Shown here piece by piece: positions 1 through 11,084 of a DNA stretch of 64,000 nt. The DNA comes from Colius striatus (taxonomy: Eukaryota > Chordata > Aves > Coliiformes > Coliidae): NCBI RefSeq assembly GCF_028858725.1, contig NC_084790.1, positions 85,809,506-85,873,505 of the forward strand, written 5' to 3'. Each line of letters starts with the position of its first letter. Positions within the stretch are counted from its first letter, which is position 1. The position numbers were made by a program, and so were the translations under genes. The notes under the pieces are model-generated. The model saw only the letters and a list, made by a program, of their open reading frames with translations, was not told where the DNA came from and made no database searches.

Positions 1-490
1 TGCTAGATACCATAGATATAAGGGATGTCCCAACCTCCTGGCACCCACCGTTTAAATATTTATAAATGTTAATAAGATCTCCCCTCAGTCTCCTCCAGAC
101 TAAACAGCCCCAGTTCTCACAGCCTTTCCTTGTATGAAAGATGCTCTATACCCCTGATCATCTTGGTGGCCCTGCACTGGCCTCTCTCCAGCATATCCCT
201 GTCCCTTTTGAGCTGAGGAGCCCAGAACTGGACACAGGACTCCAGATGAGGCCTCAGCAGATATGGCAGAGCAGAGGGGGAGCAGAACCTTCCTTGACCT
301 GCTGCCCACACTCTTCTTGCCCCCAGGCTGCCATTGGCTTCTTGCCCACGAGGGCACATTACTGGCTCATGGTGAGTTTGTGATCACCCAGCACTCCCAG
401 GTCTCTCTCTGCAGAGCTGCTCTCCAGCAGGTCATCCCCAGCCTGTCCTGGTGCAGGGGCTTGTTCCTCCCCAGATGCAGGACTCTACAG
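1..490 (-). mobile_element. CR1 LINE fragment, cut by window edge
   Basis: This is the reverse complement of CR1 3'-half sequence. It shares the segments on rolled-up CR1 text such as the 'dilute gene, chicken-type' landmarks seen in the + strand copy at 11.9-12.3 kb and in the - strand copy at 53.3-53.7 kb, including the stretch matching 'gcatctggggatgaacaacc' of the + copy near 490. The copy has no intact reading frame. Its 3' tail lies outside the window. Confidence 0.85.
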
Positions 491-2775
491 ATAGATATGG
501 AAGTTTTTCTACTAGAAAGTAATTATTATTTTTTTTAATATCTGAAAAAGTGAAGCTTTTCAGATCTTCAAGTACCCAAGACACACACTTTTTCTTCTGT
601 GTGTTGGAAAGTTCAGTTAGGAAACCAGGATGTTCAGCATCTGTGAGCCTGTGCGTGTGTGTGTACGTAGTAGGGGGTTTTGTTTTGTTTTTGTTTGTTG
701 TGACTAATCATCTAGAAAGTCTAGGGAAAGGGTCTGGCAAGCTGTCAGACAATTCCTATCTGGCCAGCACAAAATGATTAAATGTCTTCATCCATTGCAT
801 TTTTTCAGGATGAGGTTGTGCATTCATTGATTTGTTTGCTTAAATTTCTCCTGTGAGTGTTTCTCTGCTTAGGATTCCCGCAGTCTCTCAGCCTGAACTG
901 ATTGCCAGCTGATCTCTTCCTCTGATTTCCAGACAAAAAACCAGATGCTGCCTGGTTTATCAGGGTGACATCCCAGACAGTGAGGTGGTGCAGTTAGGTT
1001 AGCCAGGTTAGTTCATGGACCTACTGTTTCCAACCAAACCACCACCCTTTATCCAGCCCTGGTTTCTTCATGAGAAAGATTCTGCTCTGCTGAACGATGT
1101 TTCCCTAAGTTCTGTGCAAATATAAGAAGAAGAAACAGTGTTCTGCACAGACTCAGGACATCCTGATGCTTCCCTAGCTATGCAGGGCAGCTGCAGAGCC
1201 GGTGTGTGGGTTATCCGTGAGTTCCCGACACCGTTTAGGTGTACTGCGTGTCACTGGAAACTGCAAATGGTCTCCCTCCAGCTGTAGGTACACTCTAAGC
1301 AGATTTTTTTCTTTTCCTGGTGAACCAACCTATCCACTTCTCATCTCTCTGCAATTTCAGCAGTGTTGTGAGCTCTGTTCAGATTCCAGCATAGTTCCTG
1401 TTGGGGGGACCTGTAGCTTTTGATAGTTCTTGTCTATGGAAGATTCCTCTGCTGTCACTGTCCTCAAAGTGTCCCAGTCTGTGAGAAAACACAATCTGTT
1501 CTTCAGCTCTGCCTCAGCAGTATTTTGGGATACACTAGGCTTATAAACAGCGCTCTGGAACCATAGTTGTAGTGGCCATCACATGCTTGGATGCTCCTTC
1601 AGAGCGGAGCATGTGTCCTGTTATGTAAATGTTTACAGAAGAACACAAATTTGCCTGTGTAAAGCTCCATTTACTTGTTTAATAAAGAAGGTTTCAGCTT
1701 CCCAGCTAGCATCAGCTATTTTCTCCTCAGTTAAACTGGAGGGATTCTCCAATAACTTACAAGAAAGAAGAAATGCTCCATCATAGCTAAGATGATGCTG
1801 CCACTGCCTTACTTGACGGGTAAAAGGAGGGAGAGCAATGTTATCCTCCTTCTCCAAGCTAGAACACCTCTATCCTTGTGACTTCCTTCTTGTGAGACTT
1901 GGAAGCAGGATGCTACTGTAGGATATGTTACTTTTCTTCTACTTCCTCTCTTTCAAGATAATTGGATGTTTCCTTCTTCTACTTTAATTAGTGTGTTCCT
2001 GGTTTCAGATTGCTTTTCTTTCTCATGGTTTTGTGCAGATGTGTCATTTTACTAGATCTATAATTATCTCTTATCTGAAAGGTTTATAAAGCTTGAATAT
2101 CAAGTCACAGCCAGTGAAGATAACTATGGAGTGCTTAGAATAACTCCTTCCTTATGCCTACCGTGACCTGCAGGGACTTTCTCTTGGGATTCATTTGCAG
2201 GCTGTTTAAAGCATTTAAACTTTAGCCAAGTTCTTGGTTTCTTATGAGCACTTGATAACGAGAGTTTCCTTTTACAAGTAGTTAATCAGCTACAAGAAGG
2301 GATGGGCTGCCAGCCCTGATGCAGGACCTTCCTATGCTGGTTTTCTGGAGACACAGGGAGGATGCCTTTCCAAGTGGCTGGTCTTTCTCTTGTGTTTCCT
2401 TGATGAAGAGTCATTCTTTTCCAGTTCTGATGGAAGTCAAGGGGATCCTGGGCTATGTGGCTCTGACGTAGGCAGGGCTCTCTCCTTTTGTTTGCAAAGG
2501 ACCCATCCCAGAACCTGAGTGCTTACCAAGAGAATATCAGTAGGCCACAGCTTATTTCAAAGCAATTACTTGGGGTTCAAATTATGCTGCTGCTCAGCTG
2601 TTCCCCAGTTGATGCCTTTCTCTGTAAAGCTGTGCCATGATCTCTGAGCAGACTCTGAGCATCTCTCTGGGTTTGCTCAGGTTGGTGCTTTTGGCTGTCA
2701 CTGAGAGCAGAACTGTGGGCAAGGCTTCAAGGAGAAGCTTACTGTGAGGCACCATGGCTCTTCAAGATGTGCTGT
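491..2775. other. No gene seen; probable SKA1 intron
   Basis: Non-repetitive AT-moderate sequence with a short GT-rich run near 650-665. I looked on the + strand for the preceding SKA1 exon, which should end in a one-base partial Gly codon before a GT donor, and did not find a convincing one. The stretch is therefore probably the left part of the last SKA1 intron, which must continue past the window edge. This intron assignment is inference. Confidence 0.4.
2771..2775. repeat. Left target-site duplication of solo LTR
   Basis: GCTGT here is repeated exactly at 3769-3773, directly after the terminal CA of the LTR. The pair marks the insertion site. Confidence 0.8.
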
Positions 2776-3768
2776 TGTTCTGGTTTAGCAAGGAGCAGCT
2801 TTTGGCTTAGTAACAGGGGGAGCGGGTTGCAGTGAAGACCCGGTAAAGAGTTTGCGGACTCTCCCCCGGCTCCTGGGTTCACACCCACCTCCGGCCCGGC
2901 TGGGCCAATCTGGCGCCTCTGCGATCACTATTTAGGGGACGGGAATTTGAAATGCGAGTCAGGAGGTGTAAGAGGGATACAAGATGGAGGCGACCACGCG
3001 GACCCTTCAGCCAGAGGAGGAAGGAAGGAGGAGCAGTAGACCAGAGACCCTCCTGCAGGCTGTGGCGAGAATGCAAGCTGTGCCCCTGAAACCTGTGGAG
3101 ATCCGTGGCAGGACTGAGAGCCACCAGCAGCTCCATGTGAGTGAGCCCGGACGGGAGAGGGACTGTGTGGGGAGACTGCCATGGCCCAGGCCGTGCTGGA
3201 GAGCCTGCACGCCGCAGAGCAGCCCCACACGAGAGGCAGAGAGGAGCTGCAGCCTTTGGAATGGGTGCACGTCGGAGCAGCCCGTGCAGGGCTGCCATGC
3301 GTGTGAGTTACCCCACGGACTCGCAGGGAGGACTGGTGTGGAGTTCACCCGTCCTGAGGAGGGACAGACGGCAGAAACTATTGGGAGCAGACTGACTGAG
3401 ACCTCCACTGCCTGCCCCCCCGAACCGTTCGGGGGGGGGCAAGGTAAAAACCCCGGGATCAGGGCTCTGAGCCCGGGAAGAGGGGAGGTGTGGCGGGAAG
3501 GTGTTCTTAAAAAGGCTGGTTGGACTCTTCATTGACGTATTCCTCTGTGTTGTTTCGTTTTGGTTATGTTTTGGGTTTTTGTGGGTATGTTTTAGTTGAT
3601 GTTGCATTAAATTATTTTCTGTTTTCTTCCCCAAACCGAGTGGCCTGGTCTGTTTTGTCCTGGACCTTAAGCGGCAATTAACTCTCCCTGCCCTCGAGCA
3701 ATTCTCAGCCTCTTCGGTACTTGAGGCTAATCGTGGTCTTTGTTCCCTGATGGGCCTAAACCACGACA
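2776..3768 (+). mobile_element. Solo LTR, ERVL-like avian endogenous retrovirus
   Basis: A 993-bp element that begins TG and ends CA, with imperfect inverted ends (TGTTCTGGTTTAG at the left, CTAAACCACGACA at the right). It is flanked by an exact 5-bp target-site duplication, GCTGT, at 2771-2775 and 3769-3773. A CCAAT box (2905-2909), a TATA-like CTATTTA (2928-2934) and an ATTAAA polyadenylation-type signal (3606-3611) follow U3-R-U5 order on the + strand. No gag, pol or env sequence is present, so this is a recombined solo LTR. A 5-bp duplication fits class III (ERVL) elements. The 183-codon open frame inside it (2984-3535) is probably incidental. Confidence 0.85.
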
Positions 3769-3773
3769 GCTGT
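3769..3773. repeat. Right target-site duplication of solo LTR
   Basis: GCTGT matches the copy at 2771-2775 and fixes the right end of the LTR at 3768. Confidence 0.8.
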
Positions 3774-3975
3774 CAACTGACCTTATACCATCCACATCTT
3801 CTGGTGCATCTGTGGCACATCTTGTATTGGTCAGTGGAGGATGTTTTGGACTGCTGCAGACCCCATACCCTGATAGAGACGCATGGATGGTTTGAGAGTT
3901 GTTAGTAGATAGAGCTGACAGCAGACAGAGTTCACTGCATGGGGATGGTGGATGATGCAGGATAATTGAACTTAG

Positions 3976-4570
3976 AGTTACAGAATGGTTTGAGTTGGAA
4001 GAGATCTTAAAGCTCATCTCACTTCAAACCCCTACCATGGGACACCTTCAAGCCCCTACCATGGGACACTTTCTACTAGCCCAGATTGCTCCAAGCCCCA
4101 TCCAACCTGCCCTTGGACACTTCCAGGGATGGAGCAGCCACAGCCTCTCTGGCCAAACTGTGCCAGGGCCTCACCACCCTCACAGGGAAAGTCTGGGGAA
4201 AACTTTGCTGATGTCTCACCTCAATCTCCCCTCTATCAGTTTGAAGCCATCACTCCTTGTCCTGTCACTACAGGCCCTTGTAAAATATCCCTCTCCAGCT
4301 TTCTTGTCAGCCCCTTTAGGGACTGGAGGCTGCTCTGAGGTCTCCCTGGAGCCTTTTCTTCTCCAGGCTGAACCCCCCCCAACCCTCTCAGCCTGTCCTC
4401 ATAGCAGAGGGGCTCCAGCCCTCAGGTCATCTTTGTGGCCTCCTCTTGACTTGATCCAACAGCTGCATGTTCTCCTGATGCTGGTGCTCCAGAGCCAAGG
4501 GCAGCACTGCAGGGTGAGCTATCAGCAGAGTAGAGGGAGAGAATCACCTCCCTCTACCTGGTGGTCACAA
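3976..4570 (-). mobile_element. CR1 LINE fragment
   Basis: The copy starts with the reversed CR1 tail (acagaatggtttgagttgga) and continues through recognisable CR1 3'-UTR sequence. The 'catgggacacctt' segment is locally duplicated near 4034-4070. It ends about 200 bp before the SKA1 exon. The right boundary is approximate. Confidence 0.85.
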
Positions 4571-4768
4571 CTTAAGGGAGAGGTTGGTAGTTCTTTCTGG
4601 TGACAAGTGAAGCAGTAGAACAGAGTTCTTGAGGTTATGTGAGGCCATCCTCCTGCAGGTTGTTTTTCATCAGTGTGTGGAATTAAGAAGAGGTTGTAAC
4701 ACTTGTGAGGTGTAAACATGTTGTGCAACGTGGTTGTTTCTATAGCAAAGTCATTGTTTGTTTTCCAG

Positions 4769-4917
4769 GTGAGTTTTTTGTTGTGGAAGCTGACATCAAA
4801 GAGTTCACACAGCTGAAGATGGATAAGAGGTTACACAGCATCTTCAGCATCCTGCGCCACTGCCGGAGACTGAGACAAGTCCGTGACTCGAAGCTTGTCC
4901 GATACATCATCTGCTAA
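4769..4917 (+). CDS. SKA1: SKA1 last coding exon (C-terminal microtubule-binding end)
   Basis: SKA1 is a subunit of the SKA complex, which holds kinetochores on spindle microtubules in mitosis. Its C-terminal winged-helix domain binds microtubules. The exon follows a good acceptor (pyrimidine run, then CAG at 4766-4768). Its first two bases finish a split Gly codon, then 48 residues run to TAA at 4915-4917. The core VEADIKEF, the LRHCRRL helix and the RY-I-I ending match vertebrate SKA1, and the 48-residue length after the split Gly equals my recollection of the human exon. Arginines equivalent to human R236 (in LRHC) and R245 (in VRD), both implicated in microtubule binding, are kept. The frame is intact. 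All earlier exons lie outside the window or were not found. Confidence 0.93.
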
Positions 4918-5650
4918 TGAGCTTCCCATGTTCTGCTTACACGAGGGCAGGAGTGTTTTGAGATGCAGAGAGATTCTCTGTGGGAATTCAACTTGAGCAC
5001 CTAGAGATGCTTTTCAGACACTTGTCCCTTACTTAGAAGTGGCACTATCAAGTGGCCTTGAAGTATTTGAGGTTTGGTTTGGAAAAGCTGAGAACTACTG
5101 CTGTCTTTTGGTAAATGACAAATGCAAAGCAGACAGACAACTGGTGCACCTGAGGTCACAGGAGGCTTTAGTCACCTTCTCAGGTCAGCACTTGAAAGCT
5201 GCATTCTCTGCATGTTAGTGATGTTTGTTTTTCTCTTGCTGAGTCAGAGACTGTTTAAAACTCATCACACAGACAGATTTCTGCCCTCACACCGACCCAT
5301 TAGACTGGAACAGTAAACCAGTGGGGTTTTTTAAGTGGAAATCTCGACTTTCACTCTGAAAACACCACTCAAACTCACCCCAAGTCTTATTATAGAAGAA
5401 TGCCTTTAAATTAGTATAGTAAGTTCTGGAGTAGTACCTGTTGTGATAAATATCAGCTCTGCAAGTGATCAAAACTGATTTGATAAGAAAAGCCGTGGTC
5501 TTTCTTCCATGAGCTTGTCCCTGCTGTTAACATTTAATCTAAGATACCTGCTCTTGTACTCTGTCTGCATTTAGACGACAATTTAATGAGCAAAAGACCC
5601 CAAATGAGCTTTGAATTTTCTCAATAAAGATTCTGGTGTGTTCTGTGTAA
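4918..5650 (+). other. SKA1: SKA1 3' UTR
   Basis: Single-copy sequence from the SKA1 stop codon to just past an AATAAA signal. There is no repeat or further open frame of note. The 3' end is inferred from the signal and the TG-rich element that follows, not from transcript data. Confidence 0.65.
5623..5628 (+). terminator. SKA1: Polyadenylation signal of SKA1
   Basis: Canonical AATAAA about 700 bp after the SKA1 stop, followed within 10-25 bp by a GTGTGTTCTGTGT-type downstream element. This is the expected layout for a cleavage site near 5640-5650. Confidence 0.7.
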
Positions 5651-5870
5651 TCCTGGGTTCAAATTTCTCCTCTGTGTGTGGGGATTATTCCCATTTTTGG
5701 GGGGAGGGCAGGGGCTGTTTTCGGGGAGGTTTTTAGGTCTTTTGCTCTGGGAGATCCAAGCTGAGATCTCTGATTCTGCACCGTGTTACAACATCTTTCT
5801 GATTTCAGGTAAACACACAGCCCAGGTGTATGTGCAAAAATCAGTTCCCATAGGTGTCAGTTGAATTTGT

Positions 5871-6112
5871 CATAGAATCACAGGATGGTAGGGGTTGGAA
5901 GGGACCTTTAGAGCTCATCCAGTCCAACCCCCCTGCAGAAGCAGGGTCACCTAGATCAGATCACACAGGAACGTGTCCAGGTGGGTCTTGAAGCCCTCCA
6001 AGGAAGGAGCCTCCACACCCTCCCTGGGCAGCCTGGGCCAGGGCTCCCTCACTCAAACACTGAAACAGTTTGTTCTTAAGTGGAACTTTTTGTGTCTCAA
6101 CTTCTATTCTAA
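5871..6112 (-). mobile_element. CR1 LINE 3' fragment
   Basis: Reversed CR1 tail (catagaatcacaggatggta) followed by about 240 bp of 3'-UTR sequence, including the 'cagcctgggccagggctcc' segment. The 5' end is truncated. Confidence 0.92.
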
Positions 6113-7006
6113 TCAGGGAAATACAAGACTCTTCCTTAACAATTGTTTAAAAGTTACTGTTGTCAAAACCTTTGATCCCTCACTGTTCAAAGGAGCGGGG
6201 CTTTGGATAATGAAAGCCCTCTGGTACCTGTGTAGCACCAGGTACAGGAATCATGCAGCTGTGGCAGCTCTGCCAGGCACAGAACCAGCAGCAGCAGGTT
6301 TCAAAGCTGGGGTAGAGCAAGAGAAATGATGCAAGCTTGCAGCAACTGTGACCCTGATAGCGAGTGTGATGGCAAACAGTAGCCAAAGACCAACCTCTGC
6401 TTCTGAAACGGCCAAGCAGCGCTTGTGCCAGCACGTGATGTGGCTGTTCACTGCAACCCAATGGCTGCTTGTTGCTGACAGCCTGCGTTATTTTTCATTC
6501 AGGTTGGGGCTGCTGAGATCCTCAAGGTTGCCTCCTGCTAGAGATTAAAACCCCAAACCTGGCAGTGCACAACATGACCTTGGTTTTGACTCTTGGCAGT
6601 AAAGTCCCGACGGTTCTGTCAAAAGTCCTCACTCTTTTGTCTCTGTTCAGGTGTCATCACTGTGGTGGTTTGTTCAGTTGGGCTTTTTTCTTAATGCTTT
6701 GTTCTGTTCTGGGTAAGCTTGGTTGCTACTTGAATATTGTGGTGGTTTTTTTCCTTCTGCCTGTAATTCTTCTACAGTTTCATTGTGGGGGTTGTGGTTT
6801 GTGATTAATTAGATGTTAGTTAACAGCTTTCCGTCTGTTACTGCGGAGCTTTGACTTTTGTAAACTCTTTTCCCTGAGGCACATTCTCACAAATAACTCA
6901 TCCCTTTAATCCTCCCTCCTAACATGGTGGGCTTTTTCTTCTCGTGAGGAACTCTTGACGTGGATTGTGGTCACTTACTGAACCCATTCCACCTTTCTTC
7001 CTCAAG

Positions 7007-7099
7007 AAGTTCATGCTGACTTGTGAGCTGGCAAAGCGCAATGCCCTCATGTCCCAGCTGCTCAGCAAGTTCCCATCTCCTCTCTTGAACGAGTTTTAG
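7007..7099 (+). other. Unassigned exon-like open frame
   Basis: A pyrimidine-rich tract ending in CTCAAG precedes a 30-codon open frame (KFMLTCELAKRNALMSQLLS, then nine more residues ending LNEF) closed by TAG at 7097-7099. The composition is charged and helix-prone rather than repeat-derived, and an AATAAA follows near 7347, so it resembles a terminal coding exon. I do not recognise the protein. It lies 2.1 kb beyond the SKA1 stop and could be a terminal exon of an unannotated transcript, an alternative 3' exon, a pseudogene remnant or chance. Confidence 0.25.
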
Positions 7100-8204
7100 G
7101 TGTTTCCAAAGTGTTTTAGGGACAAAATGTCATCAGTAGGCATTGCCTCAAAGGATGACTTCTCTCTCTCTGCTCCATCTTTCACTGGCAGTAGCACTCG
7201 AGAGCAGGAAGTGTTCCTGACAGTCCTGCCAGATGGTTTTGTGTAACTCTCCTCCAAAACAGAGCTGACTTGCAGCTTTCCACTGTTGAACTTACAGTCT
7301 TCCAAATGTCAGCTGCTCAGGTATTTCAGCTTTTGGAAACAAGGAAATAAAGCTGAGGTCAGACAAATTTGATTACCTGGTACACGAGAAAGGAACTGTG
7401 ATCTTGCAACCTTCATCTCTCCTCCTCGAGATGTGGCTTGGTTTGAGCTTTCCCAGCCATTACTTTCTGCCCCCAGACATAGTGGGAGCCCTAAGGAACG
7501 GGAGAAGTGCTTAGTGAATGTTTTTTGGTGAGAAAGTTACCTCCTGAGGCAAGTCTGGACAAAACATGGAACTTAATGTTTGCCATAATCTGATATGATG
7601 CGGTGTCTTGGGCAGAGGCAGACACAAACGGCTCCAACGTTTTTTGGCCTTGATGGTCAGGATTCAAACTGAATCTTGCCACGCTTTGCACGATTGGAGG
7701 GGTTTGGAGGACGAGAAAGATGGTGTCTGACAACAAGAGGGTGAGGCTGCACAGTCCTGGCAGCAGCTGGACTGATTGAACTGCCTGGGCACGCTGCTCA
7801 GAATAAAGCCAGCGACACACAGTCCCGGGACAGTCGGGTTTTGTGTCTGTTGGGGACCCACTTAGGCATCTGAGAAAGCTGAGAGAAACCAACATTTTCT
7901 GTTAAAAAATGCTCTTTGTTCCTGTTGTTTTGTTGTTTATCTGTGTTATTTTAAAAGCCTTTTTTTCCTTGTTCTCTTTGGGAGTCAATGCTCAGAGCGC
8001 TCTCACCCGTGAGCATTTGTCTGCGTGTTTTTCCGGGAGGCGGCAATTTCCATCTGCAGGTGCACGTTTCCCTTTCGCAGTGCACACAAGGAGGAAGAGA
8101 AAGTGAGTATTTCATGTCATTCACTCTGAATCTTCACTTCTAGGGAGTTCATGCACAAAAAGATGGTAAATAACCATGTGAGGGATTGCTGGAGAAAGAG
8201 AATG

Positions 8205-8428
8205 ATAGAATCACAGAATGGTGGGGGCTGGGAGGCACCTTTAGAGATCATCCAGTCCAACTCCCTGCAGAAGCAGGTCCCATCTAGATCAGGTCACACA
8301 GGAACGTGTCCAGGCAGGTCTTGAAGCCCTCCAAGGAAGGAGGCTGCACACCCCTCTGGGCAGCCTGGGCCAGGGCTCCCTCACCTCACAGTGAAATAAC
8401 TTTTCCTTATATTTAAGTGGAACTTTGA
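8205..8428 (-). mobile_element. CR1 LINE 3' fragment (left arm of inverted pair)
   Basis: Reversed CR1 tail and 3' UTR (atagaatcacagaatggtgg onward), truncated where it meets an oppositely oriented CR1 near 8428. Confidence 0.9.
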
Positions 8429-8641
8429 ACACAAGGACAAACTTGTTCCCTGTTAAGGTGAGGGAGCACTGGCAGGGGCTGCCCAGATGGGCTGTGGAGT
8501 CTCCTTCAAGGGAGACATTCAATCCCAGCTGGATGAGTTCCTGTGTGCCCTGCTCTAGGTGGCCCTGCTCTGGCAGGGGAGTTGCACTGGATGAGCTTTC
8601 CAGGTCCTTTCCCAACCCTTGACATTCTGTGAGTCTGTGAT
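8429..8641 (+). mobile_element. CR1 LINE 3' fragment (right arm of inverted pair)
   Basis: Forward CR1 3' UTR ending in the ATTCTGTGAGTCTGTGA-type tail. It is close in sequence to the + strand copy at 47632-47908 and of a different subfamily from the left arm (it has the 'cctgctctaggtgg' variant). Confidence 0.9.
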
Positions 8642-11084
8642 TATTTTTAGTCTAATTTTGCATTTATAGGTTGGGCTTTTTTCTTCCCTTGTGTGCTTGT
8701 TCCTTACAGGATGAGACCCCTTCAGGTATGTCACCTGCTCCCAAAACCATGAGCTGGGCTAAACTTAGAACCCGAGCGTGATGACTAGGAGAGGGCACAT
8801 TCAAATAGCTACAAAGCTTAATGTAATTAGGCTTGCCATTTTCCATGATGAAGTACAAAAGCTGAATGGTGCTTTCTTATTAAATGGTTGTTCTTCAGAT
8901 TTATTCCTGTATTTTTAACATAACTTGTATCACATGGACTTTCCTGGGAACTGGGATGCAATTAAAAGGCAGAAAAGCTTGTTTAAATGAAACCACTTCA
9001 AACCTGCAAAGGTTTATGTATAAGCAGAAGCACTTAGGGCTTTTATATGCATAGACAGCAACGTGGGAGAAAACTATTCCCACGTGTGTTGCTTTCAAAG
9101 CTGAATAAACCCAAGTGTTTTGGAGAGCTACAGTCCAAACCAATTCTCAGTGTATCTGAACTTTGTCTTAGGTCGTAGCCTCTGCTTCCTCATCTTGAGA
9201 GGTGCACAAGGAAAAGTGGTTGTTCCCATTTGCTCACTTCCTCATGGAGTTACTGAATGCAACTCAACCCCTGGAATATCAAGGCAGTGAACAGCCACAC
9301 AATGGCTTTATGTTTCTCTCGTCTTATTCCAGGTCAGCAGTGCTTATTTAACTGATGGGAGATTAAAAAATGATGAGAAGTCCAGGCCTTTACATCACTT
9401 TGTGAACTCCAGCTCCTTGGACTGTCCTGGCAATATTTTAAGGCAGCTTCATGCTCAGCAGGAGTCTTGTGGATCAACCTGTTCCAAACTTTGTCTTTTT
9501 GCCTGTTTTACTTTTTCCCCAGATTTCAGGGGGAATTTGTTCACAGGAGAAGCTCAGCCCCTGTTCCCACGTATCTCTCGGCTCTGGCCAGCTTCATCCC
9601 TCTCATCCCTCCTGGCACAGCTTCTCTTGCACTGTGCTGAGCAGCACCATTTCAGTGATGAACTCTAATGTTTTGTGTTTGATATTTGTGCAGCAGCTGA
9701 GGAACCTGAATAATTAAACTTCCCCATGGCCCAGGCAGGCCAGGAGTCAGAGGAGCCTCCCCACAGCCGGGAGCTGTGCTGGCTTAAAGGATTTGCTGGC
9801 GCAGCAGTTGCTACCTGTATAATGCTCGTTCCTTCACAGAAACCCCAGTGCTAATCATCAATAATTCAGCTGTGGCTCAGCAGGTTTCTGGATGGTTTCG
9901 TTTGGAGGTGATGGCTGTGAGCGTGGCTTCCAGCCAGTTGTCACGCAAGCCACATTTATTCAAACCATCCAAGTGTTTGGTTTTCACAGTCCAGGTTTTC
10001 CTACTTCATTTAATAGTCTGGGTTTATTTTCAGGGATGCCTCCACCTGTGCTGCAGCACTTCCACCTTGAGCTGCACGGGGATCTTGGCAAGGCTCGCAG
10101 AATGGCTGCAGTTGGGTGATGTTTGTGGCTGTTCATTCTGTTTGGTTTGTTGTTTTTCTTACAGCCTTGGTCTCTCGAGGCCTCATCTTTGGGCATCTCT
10201 CCTCATTTACAGTTGGGTGCCAATGATCCAGAAGTTGGAGGTGCTGGCTTGGTGAATCCTATTAAAATCCCATCTGCAGACAACCCTGCTTCCCTAGCTC
10301 CTGCACCTGATGTTGCCTCACCTTCTCATGTCACATCCTGGGAGGATGATGCCAGACAGAGGTCTCCATGGGGAGGAGAAATCAAGGGCAGGCTGGAAGA
10401 GAGGTGGCCAGTGGTGGTACAGTGGAGAAGATAGAGGAGCACAAATGGAAGTAGGAGTCAATTTGTGTGGGTGTTGCAAAGCAAGGCAAGAAATGTATCT
10501 AAAAACTAAGTTACCAAATGGGAGCTGTGTTAGTGTGGTGGTTTGACTCCCAGACCCCAGACTCAACACAGAAATAGGAAGAAGTCAGTCAGCTTATAAA
10601 TTACAGGTAGGCATCTGCCTAGACCCATCCTCTGTGAGGTCCTGGTTGCATCTCAGGACAAATTAAAGCCAGGAAGATCAAAGTGAAAACAGGTTTGAAG
10701 TAAGGGAAGAGATATTAATTTGGGCTACTTAATGTAGACAGAGATGATTCACGGGGAGATGACTTTGCATTTGGAAAGTTGTGATGCGGAGCTGGAGCTG
10801 GAGTGGGAGGAGGGACAAGGAGGATAAACTGAGGCCACTCCTGGAGATTTCCAGTCTTGATGTTCACAGAGCCCAAAACTTTGCAGCAAAGCTGTGGGCC
10901 AGTAGCTGTGCCTTCAGGTTTGCCCCTATGGACCTTGGGCATGATGAGACACGAGAAGGTGCTGCAGAGGGATGATACCCATTAACCTTTACTGTCTCTC
11001 CTCTCTGCAGCCCAGTTGGTGTTTGTCTTGATGGTGGTCATTACTCAGAAGTATGGAAACTGCAAAACAAATGTTTAATCCCAT
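8642..11084. other. Intergenic; no gene recognised
   Basis: Mostly single-copy sequence. The segment starting near 10532 (tgtggtggtttgactcccag) resembles the start of an avian LTR, but I could not find a matching end or a target-site duplication. No convincing coding exon was seen on either strand. Confidence 0.45.

Larger units (their letters stand above)
5651..8204. other. Intergenic region after SKA1
   Basis: Apart from the CR1 at 5871-6112 and the exon-like frame at 7007-7099, I recognise no gene. T-rich and GT-rich stretches occur at 6640-6810. An AATAAA sits near 7347 on the + strand, which could serve the 7007-7099 frame if that is transcribed. Confidence 0.5.

Noticed and set aside
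491..4700. An earlier SKA1 exon in the window
   Set aside because: No segment on the + strand combined a SKA1-like peptide with an acceptor and a donor in the required phase.
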